From the NCBI RefSeq assembly GCF_014596725.1, contig NZ_JACVEG010000001.1:372001-436000 (forward strand): a stretch of 64,000 nucleotides of DNA, given 5' to 3'. This document shows, one piece after another, positions 56,090 through 64,000 of the stretch. Position numbers and translations under genes: made by a program. Under the pieces are notes generated by a model. It ran no database searches, was not told the origin of the DNA, and saw only the letters and a list, made by a program, of their open reading frames with translations. The DNA is from Vibrio sp. Y2-5 (lineage in GTDB: Bacteria; Pseudomonadota; Gammaproteobacteria; Enterobacterales; Vibrionaceae). Numbering within the stretch: position 1 is the stretch's first letter; the number at the start of each line of letters is the position of its first letter.

Positions 56090-58186
56090 ATGAAGTTTAC
56101 TCTGCCATTTGCGGATAAGTTACCTTCCATTCCACAGCGCAGCATGCCAGCAATTGGTGCGCCTATTATGGTGCTTGCGACACTGGGAATGGTCGTTCTG
56201 CCGATCCCTGCCTTTTTGTTGGACTTGTTCTTTACCTTCAATATCGCATTGTCGATGGTAGTGTTGTTAGTGACGGTTTATACCCGTAGACCTCTGGATT
56301 TCGCTGCATTTCCGACGGTACTGCTTATCGCGACCTTACTTCGCTTAGCTTTGAACGTTGCATCAACGCGTGTGGTTTTGCTGAAAGGTCATGAAGGGGG
56401 CAACGCGGCTGGTAACGTTATCGAGGCATTTGGTAGCGTGGTTATCGGTGGTAACTATGCCGTTGGTTTAGTGGTATTCCTTATCCTGATGATCATCAAC
56501 TTCATGGTTGTCACCAAAGGTGCGGGTCGTATTTCTGAAGTTAGTGCTCGCTTTACCTTGGATGCTTTGCCCGGTAAGCAAATGGCAATTGATGCCGACT
56601 TAAATGCAGGTTTGATTGATCAAGAACAAGCGCGCACCCGTCGCTTTGAAGTGACGAAAGAAGCCGACTTCTACGGTTCAATGGATGGTGCTTCTAAGTT
56701 TGTTAAAGGGGACGCCATCGCTGGTATCCTAATTCTATTTATTAACATCATCGGTGGTTTGGCTATCGGTATGGCTCAATATGGTTTGGGCTTTAGCGAA
56801 GCGATTGAAATTTATACCCTATTAACCATCGGTGATGGCTTAGTCGCTCAGATCCCATCGCTCTTACTGTCTATTGGCGCAGCAATCATGGTAACGCGTC
56901 AAAATACCGATGAAGACATGGGCGAACAGGTCATCTTCCAACTTTTTGATAACCCGAAAGCGCTGATGATAACTGCCGGAATACTTGGTGTTATGGGTAT
57001 TGTTCCGGGAATGCCTCATTTCGCTTTCTTGCTGCTTGCTTCGATTGCTGGTGGCTCTGCGTACTGGATTCAACGCAAACAGAAATCTGAAAAAGAAGAA
57101 ACCACCAAACTTCCAGCCACAATAGATGGCGAAGCTCCATCACAAAAAGAACTCTCTTGGGATGATGTACAGCCAGTAGACATCATTGGTCTAGAAGTGG
57201 GCTATCGCTTAATTCCTTTGGTGGACAGAGATCAAGGCGGAGAATTGCTAGAGCGTGTGAAAGGGGTGCGTAAGAAGCTATCGCAAGACTTTGGTTTCCT
57301 TATTCCTGCTGTACATATTCGCGACAACTTAGAACTCACACCGAACAGTTACCGCATTACCTTGATGGGAGTTGCTGCCGGTGAAGCAGAAATTCGCCCT
57401 GACCAAGAGCTCGCTATCAACCCGGGGCAAGTCTACGGCATGATTGAAGGCGAACGCACCTTTGACCCAGCTTTCGGCCTTGAAGCTGTTTGGATTCGTG
57501 AAGACCAACGTGAGCATGCCCAAGCTTTGGGGTACACAGTTGTTGACTCGTCTACCGTACTGGCGACACATCTGAGTCAACTGTTAACCAATAATGCTTC
57601 CCAGTTACTTGGTCACGAAGAAGTGCAGAATTTACTTGAAATGCTTGGGCGGTCAACGCCGAAGCTGGTCGAAGGTTTTGTGCCTGATCAGCTCTCATTG
57701 GGCGTAGTGGTGAAAGTTCTGCAGAATCTTCTTAACGAAGCCATACCTATTCGCGACATCCGAACCATAGTTCAGACACTTTCTGAATACGCCAGTAAGA
57801 GTCAAGAACCTGACATCTTGACAGCGGCTGTGCGCATATCATTGAAGCGTCTAATCGTTCAGGAAATCAATGGTATAGAGCCAGAGCTACCTGTGATTAC
57901 ATTGATACCAGAGCTGGAACAAATATTGCATCAAACTATGCAAGCTTCAGGTGGCGAGTCTGCGGGCATTGAACCGGGACTTGCTGAAAGGTTACAAATG
58001 GCATTGAGCCAAGCAACACAAGAACAAGAATTGAAAGGTGAGCCAGCAGTATTGCTCACTTCAGGTGTTCTCCGCTCGACACTGGCTAAGTTTGTGAAAA
58101 ATACCATTCCTAGCTTACGTGTCCTTTCGTACCAAGAGATACCTGACGAGAAACAAATTCGAATTGTGCAGGCGGTAGGTAATTAG
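56090..58186 (+). CDS. flhA: FlhA, flagellar export-gate protein
   Basis: The 698-residue inner-membrane protein forms the nonameric ring of the flagellar type III export gate. There are seven to eight N-terminal membrane helices (about 20-320), including the conserved RISEVSARFTLDALPGKQMA (about 150-170) of the FHIPEP family, and a cytoplasmic domain (about 350-698) with QLTPNSYRI-type chaperone-docking surfaces. It is the first gene of a co-directional run flhA-flhF-flhG-fliA-cheYZA behind a sigma-54 promoter. Confidence 0.97.
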   Translation: MKFTLPFADKLPSIPQRSMPAIGAPIMVLATLGMVVLPIPAFLLDLFFTFNIALSMVVLLVTVYTRRPLDFAAFPTVLLIATLLRLALNVASTRVVLLKGHEGGNAAGNVIEAFGSVVIGGNYAVGLVVFLILMIINFMVVTKGAGRISEVSARFTLDALPGKQMAIDADLNAGLIDQEQARTRRFEVTKEADFYGSMDGASKFVKGDAIAGILILFINIIGGLAIGMAQYGLGFSEAIEIYTLLTIGDGLVAQIPSLLLSIGAAIMVTRQNTDEDMGEQVIFQLFDNPKALMITAGILGVMGIVPGMPHFAFLLLASIAGGSAYWIQRKQKSEKEETTKLPATIDGEAPSQKELSWDDVQPVDIIGLEVGYRLIPLVDRDQGGELLERVKGVRKKLSQDFGFLIPAVHIRDNLELTPNSYRITLMGVAAGEAEIRPDQELAINPGQVYGMIEGERTFDPAFGLEAVWIREDQREHAQALGYTVVDSSTVLATHLSQLLTNNASQLLGHEEVQNLLEMLGRSTPKLVEGFVPDQLSLGVVVKVLQNLLNEAIPIRDIRTIVQTLSEYASKSQEPDILTAAVRISLKRLIVQEINGIEPELPVITLIPELEQILHQTMQASGGESAGIEPGLAERLQMALSQATQEQELKGEPAVLLTSGVLRSTLAKFVKNTIPSLRVLSYQEIPDEKQIRIVQAVGN

Positions 58187-58234
58187 CTGTTGTTAGATAA
58201 TTAGTTCGCCTCACGTTAAAGACGGATATCAGCT

Positions 58235-59725
58235 TTGAAAATAAAACGATTTTTTGCCAAAGATATGAAAACTGCGCTACTCCAAGTCAAAGAAGAGTTG
58301 GGCGTGGATGCGGTGATCATGTCGAATAAAAAAGTCGCTGGTGGTGTCGAAATCGTGGCGGCAGTGGATGGTGAGCCGTCTGCGTCTCCAGCTGTATCAC
58401 AGCCGAGAACTCAACAACCTTACAGCTCCCAACCAAGATTCAGTAACAGTCAGGTTTCTCAATCTTTGACGAGACAACCTGCCCGACGCGAACTGGAAGA
58501 AGACCGAGTCAGCTTGCAGGCTAGCGCAGCCGAAGGTCGCTCAATGACGCAACGTTTCGCTAATATGCTTAAGCAGTACAGCAACGGAGCAATGCCAGAA
58601 CAAGACTCTCGTCGTTCGGAGAATGAAGATTCTCTTTCTGCTTTACTACAACGTCAAAGAGAAACCAGCCATTCAAATCAATCCAGCGCACCGCAATCTA
58701 AAGTAAGTCGTTGGGCTGAAGAAGAGACCAATCAAGAGCAACGTAAGCTACGTTTAGATCCATCTCGCTTTGAGCGCAATCATCCTGAAGAAGCGAAAGT
58801 TTCTGCGCAAGATTTAGAAAATATGCGTGAAGAGATGACTTCAATCCGTCGTCTTTTAGAGCACCAAGTATCTGGTCTGATGTGGCAAGAAGTTGAACGT
58901 CGTGAACCACTACGAGCAATGCTGATTAAGCGTTTAGAGCGTATGGGTGTATCACTCGATTTAGCTGACCAACTAGCTTGTTATATTCCAGAAGATACTC
59001 CACCACCTAAAGCTTGGAAAGCCTTGTTAGGCTTAGTGTCAGACCAAATACCAGTCGTAAAACAAGACATCTTAAAACGTGGTGGTGTTGTGGCTCTTTT
59101 AGGTCCAACAGGGGTGGGTAAAACAACTACAGTGGCTAAGCTTGCGGCTCGTGCTGCAATGGAGTTTGGCTCTGACAATGTTGCACTGGTCACGACAGAT
59201 ACCTACCGTATCGGCGCACATGAGCAGTTGTCGATTTACGGAAGAATTATGGGTTGTCCTGTAAGAGTTGCTAAAGATTCCAAAGAGTTAGCCGAAGTAA
59301 TATATCAGTTGAGAAATCGCCGACTCGTTTTGGTCGATACAGCAGGTATGGGACAACGTGATGTTCGCTTATCCGAACAGCTAGATACCTTGATGCAAGA
59401 GAGTGGGGAAGTGATTCACAGCTACCTTGTTCTGCCTGCAACAGCGCAGAGAAAGGTACTGCAGGAAACCATCGAACACTTTAGAAGAATTCCTCTTTCA
59501 GGTTGCATCATGACTAAGCTCGATGAATGTTTGAGCTTAGGTGAGTTTGTCAGTGTGGTAGTTCAAAACTCATTACCTGTCGCGTACATAGCGAATGGAC
59601 AACGTGTACCTGAAGACATTGTGCTTGCTCAGCCTAAATACATGGTGGCAAAGGCAAACGAATTACTAGAGAAGTCGACAGAAAATGAACCTCACTATTG
59701 GAATAGTGATTCAGAGAAATTCTAG
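58235..59725 (+). CDS. flhF: FlhF, SRP-like GTPase for polar flagellum placement
   Basis: FlhF, an SRP-family GTPase, sets the pole for flagellum assembly. The 496 residues have a basic N terminus (MKIKRFFAKDMKTALLQVKEEL), a long disordered Gln/Ser-rich segment (about 50-190), then the NG domain with G1 GPTGVGKTTT (290-299), VTTDTYRIGAHEQL, VDTAGMGQRD and MTKLDECLSLGE. The start appears to be TTG at 58235; no ATG fits the conserved N terminus. It lies between flhA and flhG as in other polar flagellates. Confidence 0.97.
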   Translation: MKIKRFFAKDMKTALLQVKEELGVDAVIMSNKKVAGGVEIVAAVDGEPSASPAVSQPRTQQPYSSQPRFSNSQVSQSLTRQPARRELEEDRVSLQASAAEGRSMTQRFANMLKQYSNGAMPEQDSRRSENEDSLSALLQRQRETSHSNQSSAPQSKVSRWAEEETNQEQRKLRLDPSRFERNHPEEAKVSAQDLENMREEMTSIRRLLEHQVSGLMWQEVERREPLRAMLIKRLERMGVSLDLADQLACYIPEDTPPPKAWKALLGLVSDQIPVVKQDILKRGGVVALLGPTGVGKTTTVAKLAARAAMEFGSDNVALVTTDTYRIGAHEQLSIYGRIMGCPVRVAKDSKELAEVIYQLRNRRLVLVDTAGMGQRDVRLSEQLDTLMQESGEVIHSYLVLPATAQRKVLQETIEHFRRIPLSGCIMTKLDECLSLGEFVSVVVQNSLPVAYIANGQRVPEDIVLAQPKYMVAKANELLEKSTENEPHYWNSDSEKF

Positions 59726-59738
59726 GCGGCGTACAGAT

Positions 59739-60626
59739 ATGACGAATAAAATGATATATGACCAAGCAAGCGGCTTACGTCGCTTATCTCAGCCATCGCT
59801 AACCAAAGTCATTACGGTGACTGGTGGTAAAGGTGGTGTGGGCAAATCAAACGTAACCTTAGGCATGGCTATTTGTATGGCTCGCGAAGGTAAAAAAGTC
59901 ATGGTTCTGGATGCAGACCTCGGCCTAGCCAATATCGACGTTATGCTCGGTATTCGTCCTAAGCGTAACCTAGGGCATGTGCTTGCTGGCGAGTGTGAGC
60001 TAAAAGATGCTATAACTGAAGGACCGCACGGTATTCAGATTATTCCAGCGACTTCAGGTACGCAGTCGATGACAGAACTGTCACATGCGCAACATGTCGG
60101 CTTAATTCGAGCGTTTGGTACGCTGGAAGATGAGATGGACGTGCTTTTAGTCGATACAGCGGCCGGTATTTCTGATATGGTTGTCAGCTTTGCTCGAGCA
60201 GCACAAGATGTTGTGGTTGTTGTGTGTGATGAGCCGACTTCAATCACAGATGCATATGCGTTGATCAAACTTTTAAGCAGAGAACACCAAGTTCGACGAT
60301 TTAAGATTGTTGCAAACATGGTGAGAAGTTATCGTGAAGGTCGGGAATTATTTGCTAAATTGACATTAGTCACAGAACGCTTCTTGAATGTCAGCCTTGA
60401 ACTCGTAGCATGTATTCCTCTGGACGATAATGTTCGTCAGGCAGTGAAAAGACAACGCAACGTGGTTGATGCATTCCCGCGTTCTCCGGCCTCTTTAGCG
60501 ATTAGCTCATTGGCAAATAAAGCAACCACGTGGCCAATACCGAAAACACCAAGTGGCCATTTAGAATTTTTTGTTGAGCGGCTACTTAATCGATCAGAAA
60601 CAGTAGAGGAACCATTTGGTGAATAA
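59739..60626 (+). CDS. flhG: FlhG (FleN), MinD-like ATPase restricting flagellar number
   Basis: This is a 295-residue MinD/ParA-family ATPase. The deviant Walker A VTGGKGGVGKSN (about 28-38) is followed by VLDADLGLANIDVMLG, then VDTAAGISDMVVSFARAA and a C-terminal amphipathic helix (EFFVERLLNR) for membrane binding. It antagonises FlhF and the master regulator to limit flagella to one or few. ATG 59739 follows the flhF stop by 13 bases. The 3' end overlaps fliA by 8 bases. Confidence 0.97.
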   Translation: MTNKMIYDQASGLRRLSQPSLTKVITVTGGKGGVGKSNVTLGMAICMAREGKKVMVLDADLGLANIDVMLGIRPKRNLGHVLAGECELKDAITEGPHGIQIIPATSGTQSMTELSHAQHVGLIRAFGTLEDEMDVLLVDTAAGISDMVVSFARAAQDVVVVVCDEPTSITDAYALIKLLSREHQVRRFKIVANMVRSYREGRELFAKLTLVTERFLNVSLELVACIPLDDNVRQAVKRQRNVVDAFPRSPASLAISSLANKATTWPIPKTPSGHLEFFVERLLNRSETVEEPFGE

Positions 60627-61353
60627 AGCGCTTACCTACAATCAATATGGAGCTTTGAACAGCCAACAGCTGTTTCTTGAGCAATATTCTGTATTGGTTA
60701 AGCGTATTGCACATCACTTGATTGGACGCCTGCCGCCCAACGTTTTGATTGACGACTTAATCCAAGCCGGGATGATTGGTCTGCTTGAAGCTCAAAAGAA
60801 TTATGATGGGAGTAAAGGCGCTAGCTTTGAAACCTATGCAGGAATTCGAATTCGTGGAGCTATGCTCGATGATATTCGACGCGGTGACTGGGTACCGCGC
60901 TCGGTGCACAGACACAACCGAGAAATTAGCCAGGCGATCTCTGAATTAGAAGGAATACTAAATCGAGATCCTAGCGATGCCGAAGTTGCCAAGCATTTAA
61001 ATATGCCGCTTGACCAGTATCATACTGTGTTAAGTGATATTAACTGCTCGCGCATTGTCGGCATCGAAGACTTAGGTGTTTCGGACGATGCTATTTCCCC
61101 ACTGGAAGATGATGAGGATAACTCTCCATTTCAAGGTGTTGCTGATGAATCGTTCCGTAAAGCATTGGTTGAGTCAATAAAATCACTTCCGGAGCGTGAA
61201 GCCTTAGTACTTTCGCTCTATTATGATGAAGAGTTAAACTTGAAAGAAATTGGTGAAGTCATTGGTGTGAGTGAGTCCCGAGTAAGCCAAATACTAAGCC
61301 AATCTATGCAACGTCTAAGAACAAAGTTAAGTTCTTGGACACAAAATGACTAA
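60619..61353 (+). CDS. fliA: FliA, flagellar sigma-28 factor
   Basis: The 244-residue sigma factor directs late flagellar and chemotaxis promoters. Region 2 contains LIDDLIQAGMIGLLEAQKNY and FETYAGIRIRGAMLDDIRRGDWVPRSVH, and region 4 has EREALVLSLYYDEELNLKEIGEVIGVSESRVSQ. The start is a GTG at 60619 with a GAGGA site 8 bases upstream. It overlaps flhG. Its activity would normally be held by FlgM, which is not in this window. Confidence 0.97.
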   Translation: MNKALTYNQYGALNSQQLFLEQYSVLVKRIAHHLIGRLPPNVLIDDLIQAGMIGLLEAQKNYDGSKGASFETYAGIRIRGAMLDDIRRGDWVPRSVHRHNREISQAISELEGILNRDPSDAEVAKHLNMPLDQYHTVLSDINCSRIVGIEDLGVSDDAISPLEDDEDNSPFQGVADESFRKALVESIKSLPEREALVLSLYYDEELNLKEIGEVIGVSESRVSQILSQSMQRLRTKLSSWTQND

Positions 61354-61386
61354 ATATCACTGATTTCGAACTCAGTGGAGGCAATT

Positions 61387-61767
61387 TTGAATAAAAACAT
61401 GAAGATCCTTATTGTTGATGACTTTTCAACAATGCGCCGTATTGTAAAGAATCTACTTCGTGATTTGGGCTTCAATAATACACAAGAAGCAGACGATGGT
61501 TTGACGGCATTGCCAATGCTCAAAAAGGGTGAGTTTGACTTTGTTGTAACAGACTGGAACATGCCTGGTATGCAAGGAATCGATCTGTTGAAGCATATTC
61601 GTTCAGACGCTGAACTGAAGCATCTTCCTGTTTTGATGATTACTGCAGAAGCAAAGCGCGAACAGATCATCGAAGCCGCTCAAGCTGGCGTTAATGGTTA
61701 CATTGTGAAGCCGTTTACAGCCGCGACCCTTAAAGAAAAATTAGAAAAAATATTCGAACGTCTATAA
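61387..61767 (+). CDS. cheY: CheY, chemotaxis response regulator
   Basis: This is a single-domain receiver that binds the flagellar switch when phosphorylated by CheA. Asp11/Asp12, the phosphorylated Asp56 (VTDWNMPGM), Thr in MITAEA and Lys in YIVKPF are all present. The GGAGG site at 61377-61381 sits 5 bases before a TTG (61387), so I take TTG as the start (126 residues); a GTG at 61375 inside the ribosome site and an ATG at 61399 are alternatives. A CACTGA/TCAGTG hairpin lies just upstream. Confidence 0.93.
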   Translation: MNKNMKILIVDDFSTMRRIVKNLLRDLGFNNTQEADDGLTALPMLKKGEFDFVVTDWNMPGMQGIDLLKHIRSDAELKHLPVLMITAEAKREQIIEAAQAGVNGYIVKPFTAATLKEKLEKIFERL

Positions 61768-61822
61768 CACTTTTGCTAGGACGAAGGTGCTCTATTCATT
61801 AAGCGTGTAAGGCTATATCAGA

Positions 61823-62548
61823 ATGATTTCATTAGAACAAGCCAAAGAACTCGTTGAATTGCTAGAGAATGGATTGCAAGACGAAGCGAATCTATTTCTA
61901 AAGCGAGTCTTTGAGTCTGAACGTAACCCGATGTTTAAAGAGATCGGGGAACTGACCCGAGATCTACATGATTCACTTCAGCAGTTTCAAATTGACGATC
62001 GAATCACAGAAATTGCTAAGGATGAGATTCCTGACGCAAGGACTCGGTTAACCTACGTAATAGAAAAAACGGAAGTCGCAGCAAACAAAACAATGGATGC
62101 TGTAGACCGTTGTATGCCTATTGCTGACAGTCTACATGAAACATTACTGCTTGTTCGTCCTCAATGGAACGAACTTATGCGTGGTCAAATAGAACTCAGC
62201 GAATTCAAAGCGTTATGTCATCGTGTTGATGAACTATTGTCACAAGTTGAAGGTGACAGTAGTGAGTTGCGTGGTCAACTAACTGAAATATTGATGGCGC
62301 AAGACTTCCAAGATTTGACCGGTCAAATTATTCGCCGCGTTATTACTTTGGTGAACGAAGTAGAACAACGTTTGGTCGATATTTTGACGGCGTTTGGTAA
62401 AGAACAATCAGAACAACAGAAACAAATAGTTAGCGAGAAAAAAGCATCAACTCAAGCTGAAGGACCAATTTTGAATCCTCATCAGAGAGAAGATGCTGTC
62501 GCATCTCAAGACGAAGTAGACGATTTATTGTCGAGTCTTGGTTTTTAG
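61823..62548 (+). CDS. cheZ: CheZ, CheY-P phosphatase
   Basis: This is a 241-residue helical protein that dephosphorylates CheY-P. The active-site segment MAQDFQDLTGQIIRRV contains the catalytic Asp and Gln. The C-terminal tail DEVDDLLSSLGF is the CheY-binding helix, joined by a flexible Gln/Lys/Ser linker. It lies between cheY and cheA, with the cheA start 9 bases downstream. Confidence 0.96.
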   Translation: MISLEQAKELVELLENGLQDEANLFLKRVFESERNPMFKEIGELTRDLHDSLQQFQIDDRITEIAKDEIPDARTRLTYVIEKTEVAANKTMDAVDRCMPIADSLHETLLLVRPQWNELMRGQIELSEFKALCHRVDELLSQVEGDSSELRGQLTEILMAQDFQDLTGQIIRRVITLVNEVEQRLVDILTAFGKEQSEQQKQIVSEKKASTQAEGPILNPHQREDAVASQDEVDDLLSSLGF

Positions 62549-62557
62549 GGGTAACGT

Positions 62558-64000
62558 ATGAGCTACGATTTAGACGAAGACATTCTTCAAGACTTTTTGG
62601 TTGAAGCAGGTGAAATCCTCGAGTTGCTTTCTGAGCAATTAGTCGAGTTAGAAAATGACCCTGAAAACAAAGATCTGTTAAACGCAATCTTCCGCGGCTT
62701 CCACACAGTAAAAGGTGGCGCAGGCTTCTTATCTCTAACAGAGTTGGTAGAAACTTGTCACGGCGCGGAAAACGTGTTCGATATTTTACGTAATGGTCAA
62801 CGCAGTGTTACCCCAAGCTTGATGGATACTATGCTTCGTTCACTTGATACCGTGAATGAACAGTTCCGAGCCGTTCAAGATGGCGAACCGTTGACACCTG
62901 CTGACCCAGCACTCCTTGATGAGCTACATAACTTATGTAAGCCAGAATCTGAAGATGCTCCTGCTGCGGTTGCTGAAGAACCTGTCGTTGATGAAATTGT
63001 TGAACAACCAGTCGTTGAAGCTCCGGTTCAAAACCCGCCAGAAGAAACGAAATTGTCGGCTGATTCTATCGACGAAATTACTCAAGACGAATTTGAAAAG
63101 CTATTAGATGAGTTGCACGGTAAGGGCAAAAGCCCAGCAGGCGTTGCGGCACAATCTGAAGCCGCTCCTGTGACACCAAGCGCATCGACAAATGCGGACT
63201 TAAGCGGTGATATCACCGATGATGAGTTTGAAAAGCTGCTTGATGAACTGCACGGTAAGGGTAAAAGCCCGACCAACAGCAGTGCACCTGAACAGCCTGC
63301 TGAGCCTGTTGCTCCAAGTAAGCCTGCTCAACCAGCGGCATCGAGTGCAGTAGGGGCTGACGGCGACTTAATGACCGATGAAGAATTTGAAAAACTTCTC
63401 GATGAATTGCACGGTTCAGGTAAAGGGCCTTCAATTGAAGAGCTAGATATGGCAACGCGTCCAGCGGCTGCCAACCCTCAGCCAGCAGAACCAGCAGCGG
63501 CAGCAAAAGCCCCTGCGCCAAAAGCAGTTGCGCCTACAGTAGCAGCGGCAGAGAAACCAGTGGTTCCTGCGGTGAAAGAACCTGCAGAAAAACGTGAAGT
63601 GGCGGCGGCTAAGAAACCGCAGAACCAAGCAGAAGCAACGGTGCGTGTGGATACTTCAACTTTAGATGTCATCATGAATATGGTGGGTGAGTTGGTGTTG
63701 GTACGTAATCGTCTGTTAAGCCTTGGATTAAATAGTAACGACGAAGAAATGTCTAAAGCGGTTGCAAATCTTGATGTCGTCACGGCTGATTTACAAGGCG
63801 CCGTGATGAAAACCCGCATGCAGCCAATTAAGAAAGTCTTTGGCCGTTTCCCTCGCGTGGTTCGAGACTTGGCGCGTAGCTTAAATAAAGACATCGTGCT
63901 TGAAATGCGCGGTGAAGAGACTGACCTCGACAAAAACTTGGTTGAAGCACTAGCGGATCCATTGATTCACTTGGTTCGTAACTCGGTAGACCACGGTATT
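62558..64000 (+). CDS. cheA: CheA, chemotaxis histidine kinase, 3'-truncated by window edge
   Basis: The first 481 residues of the sensor kinase are in the window. The P1 domain carries the phospho-accepting His49 in FHTVKGGAGF. Instead of an evident P2 domain there is a long Ala/Pro/Glu-rich linker (about 130-365) with three copies of DEFEKLLDELHGKGKSP-like sequence at 174-193, 219-238 and 272-291. The dimerisation P3 domain begins near 367 (VDTSTLDVIMNMVGELVLVRN), and the window ends in the ATPase N-box (HLVRNSVDHGI). In vibrios the CheA linker holds the LID region bound by the polar protein ParP, to which these repeats may correspond (inference). Confidence 0.95.
   Translation, partial: MSYDLDEDILQDFLVEAGEILELLSEQLVELENDPENKDLLNAIFRGFHTVKGGAGFLSLTELVETCHGAENVFDILRNGQRSVTPSLMDTMLRSLDTVNEQFRAVQDGEPLTPADPALLDELHNLCKPESEDAPAAVAEEPVVDEIVEQPVVEAPVQNPPEETKLSADSIDEITQDEFEKLLDELHGKGKSPAGVAAQSEAAPVTPSASTNADLSGDITDDEFEKLLDELHGKGKSPTNSSAPEQPAEPVAPSKPAQPAASSAVGADGDLMTDEEFEKLLDELHGSGKGPSIEELDMATRPAAANPQPAEPAAAAKAPAPKAVAPTVAAAEKPVVPAVKEPAEKREVAAAKKPQNQAEATVRVDTSTLDVIMNMVGELVLVRNRLLSLGLNSNDEEMSKAVANLDVVTADLQGAVMKTRMQPIKKVFGRFPRVVRDLARSLNKDIVLEMRGEETDLDKNLVEALADPLIHLVRNSVDHGI

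Noticed and set aside
63478..63933. A 151-codon frame antisense to cheA
   Set aside because: It is the complement of the cheA linker and P3 region; the low-complexity composition and lack of a ribosome site argue against a gene.

Overview
The window is a stretch of a Vibrio chromosome. Three things point there. The Hcp, FabB, CheY and SeqA proteins are close to their Vibrio cholerae counterparts. The gene order mnmC-fabB-pdxB-asd-fur ... fldA ... seqA-pgm ... gltA-sdhCDAB-sucABCD-znuBC/znuA-(AraC sensor)-feoABC ... argS ... insulinase-sixA-flhAFG-fliA-cheYZA follows V. cholerae chromosome I as I remember it. The regulatory sites (Fur, Zur, ArcA, sigma-54) are also of the gammaproteobacterial kind. 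No rRNA, tRNA, CRISPR array, prophage or insertion sequence was recognised.

Region 1 (1-12721) is the distal part of a type VI secretion (T6SS) cluster. It holds tssH/clpV (cut by the left edge), the sigma-54 activator vasH, vasI/tagO, tssA/vasJ, tssM and vasL, followed by hcp and a PAAR spike-tip gene. A secreted Sel1-like gene on the opposite strand and a conspicuous inverted/direct repeat sit between vasL and hcp. A sigma-54-type promoter upstream of hcp fits control by VasH. The T6SS block ends abruptly against the core gene mnmC.

Region 2 (12950-29400) is mostly housekeeping: mnmC, fabB (with a structured 3' UTR in the position of the FarS small RNA), pdxB-asd, fur, a DUF4442 gene, a LysR regulator divergent from a CidA/CidB (LrgA/LrgB) pair, fldA, a DUF2788 gene, ybfF, seqA, pgm, a DUF1853 gene and ybgI. 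Region 3 (28096-39369) is the TCA block: gltA divergent from sdhCDAB-sucABCD, with two ArcA-type direct repeats in the shared control region.

Region 4 (39443-48979) is a metal-uptake neighbourhood. znuBC diverge from znuA across a Zur box, and feoABC lies behind a Fur box. Between them is a 1116-residue membrane regulator that joins a periplasmic propeller sensor to a degenerate kinase core and an AraC DNA-binding domain. The 717-base gap before feoA holds a candidate small RNA gene on the minus strand. Region 5 (49068-55841) holds a HIT protein, argS, yecM, an M16 insulinase-like protease and sixA. Region 6 (56090-64000) is the flagellar/chemotaxis operon flhA-flhF-flhG-fliA-cheY-cheZ-cheA behind a strong sigma-54 promoter. 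CheA is cut by the right edge and carries three copies of a 20-residue motif in its linker.

Most convergent gene pairs are separated by clear hairpin terminators, which gives confidence in the operon boundaries. Start codons were chosen from ribosome-binding sites and family lengths. Several genes appear to use GTG or TTG.
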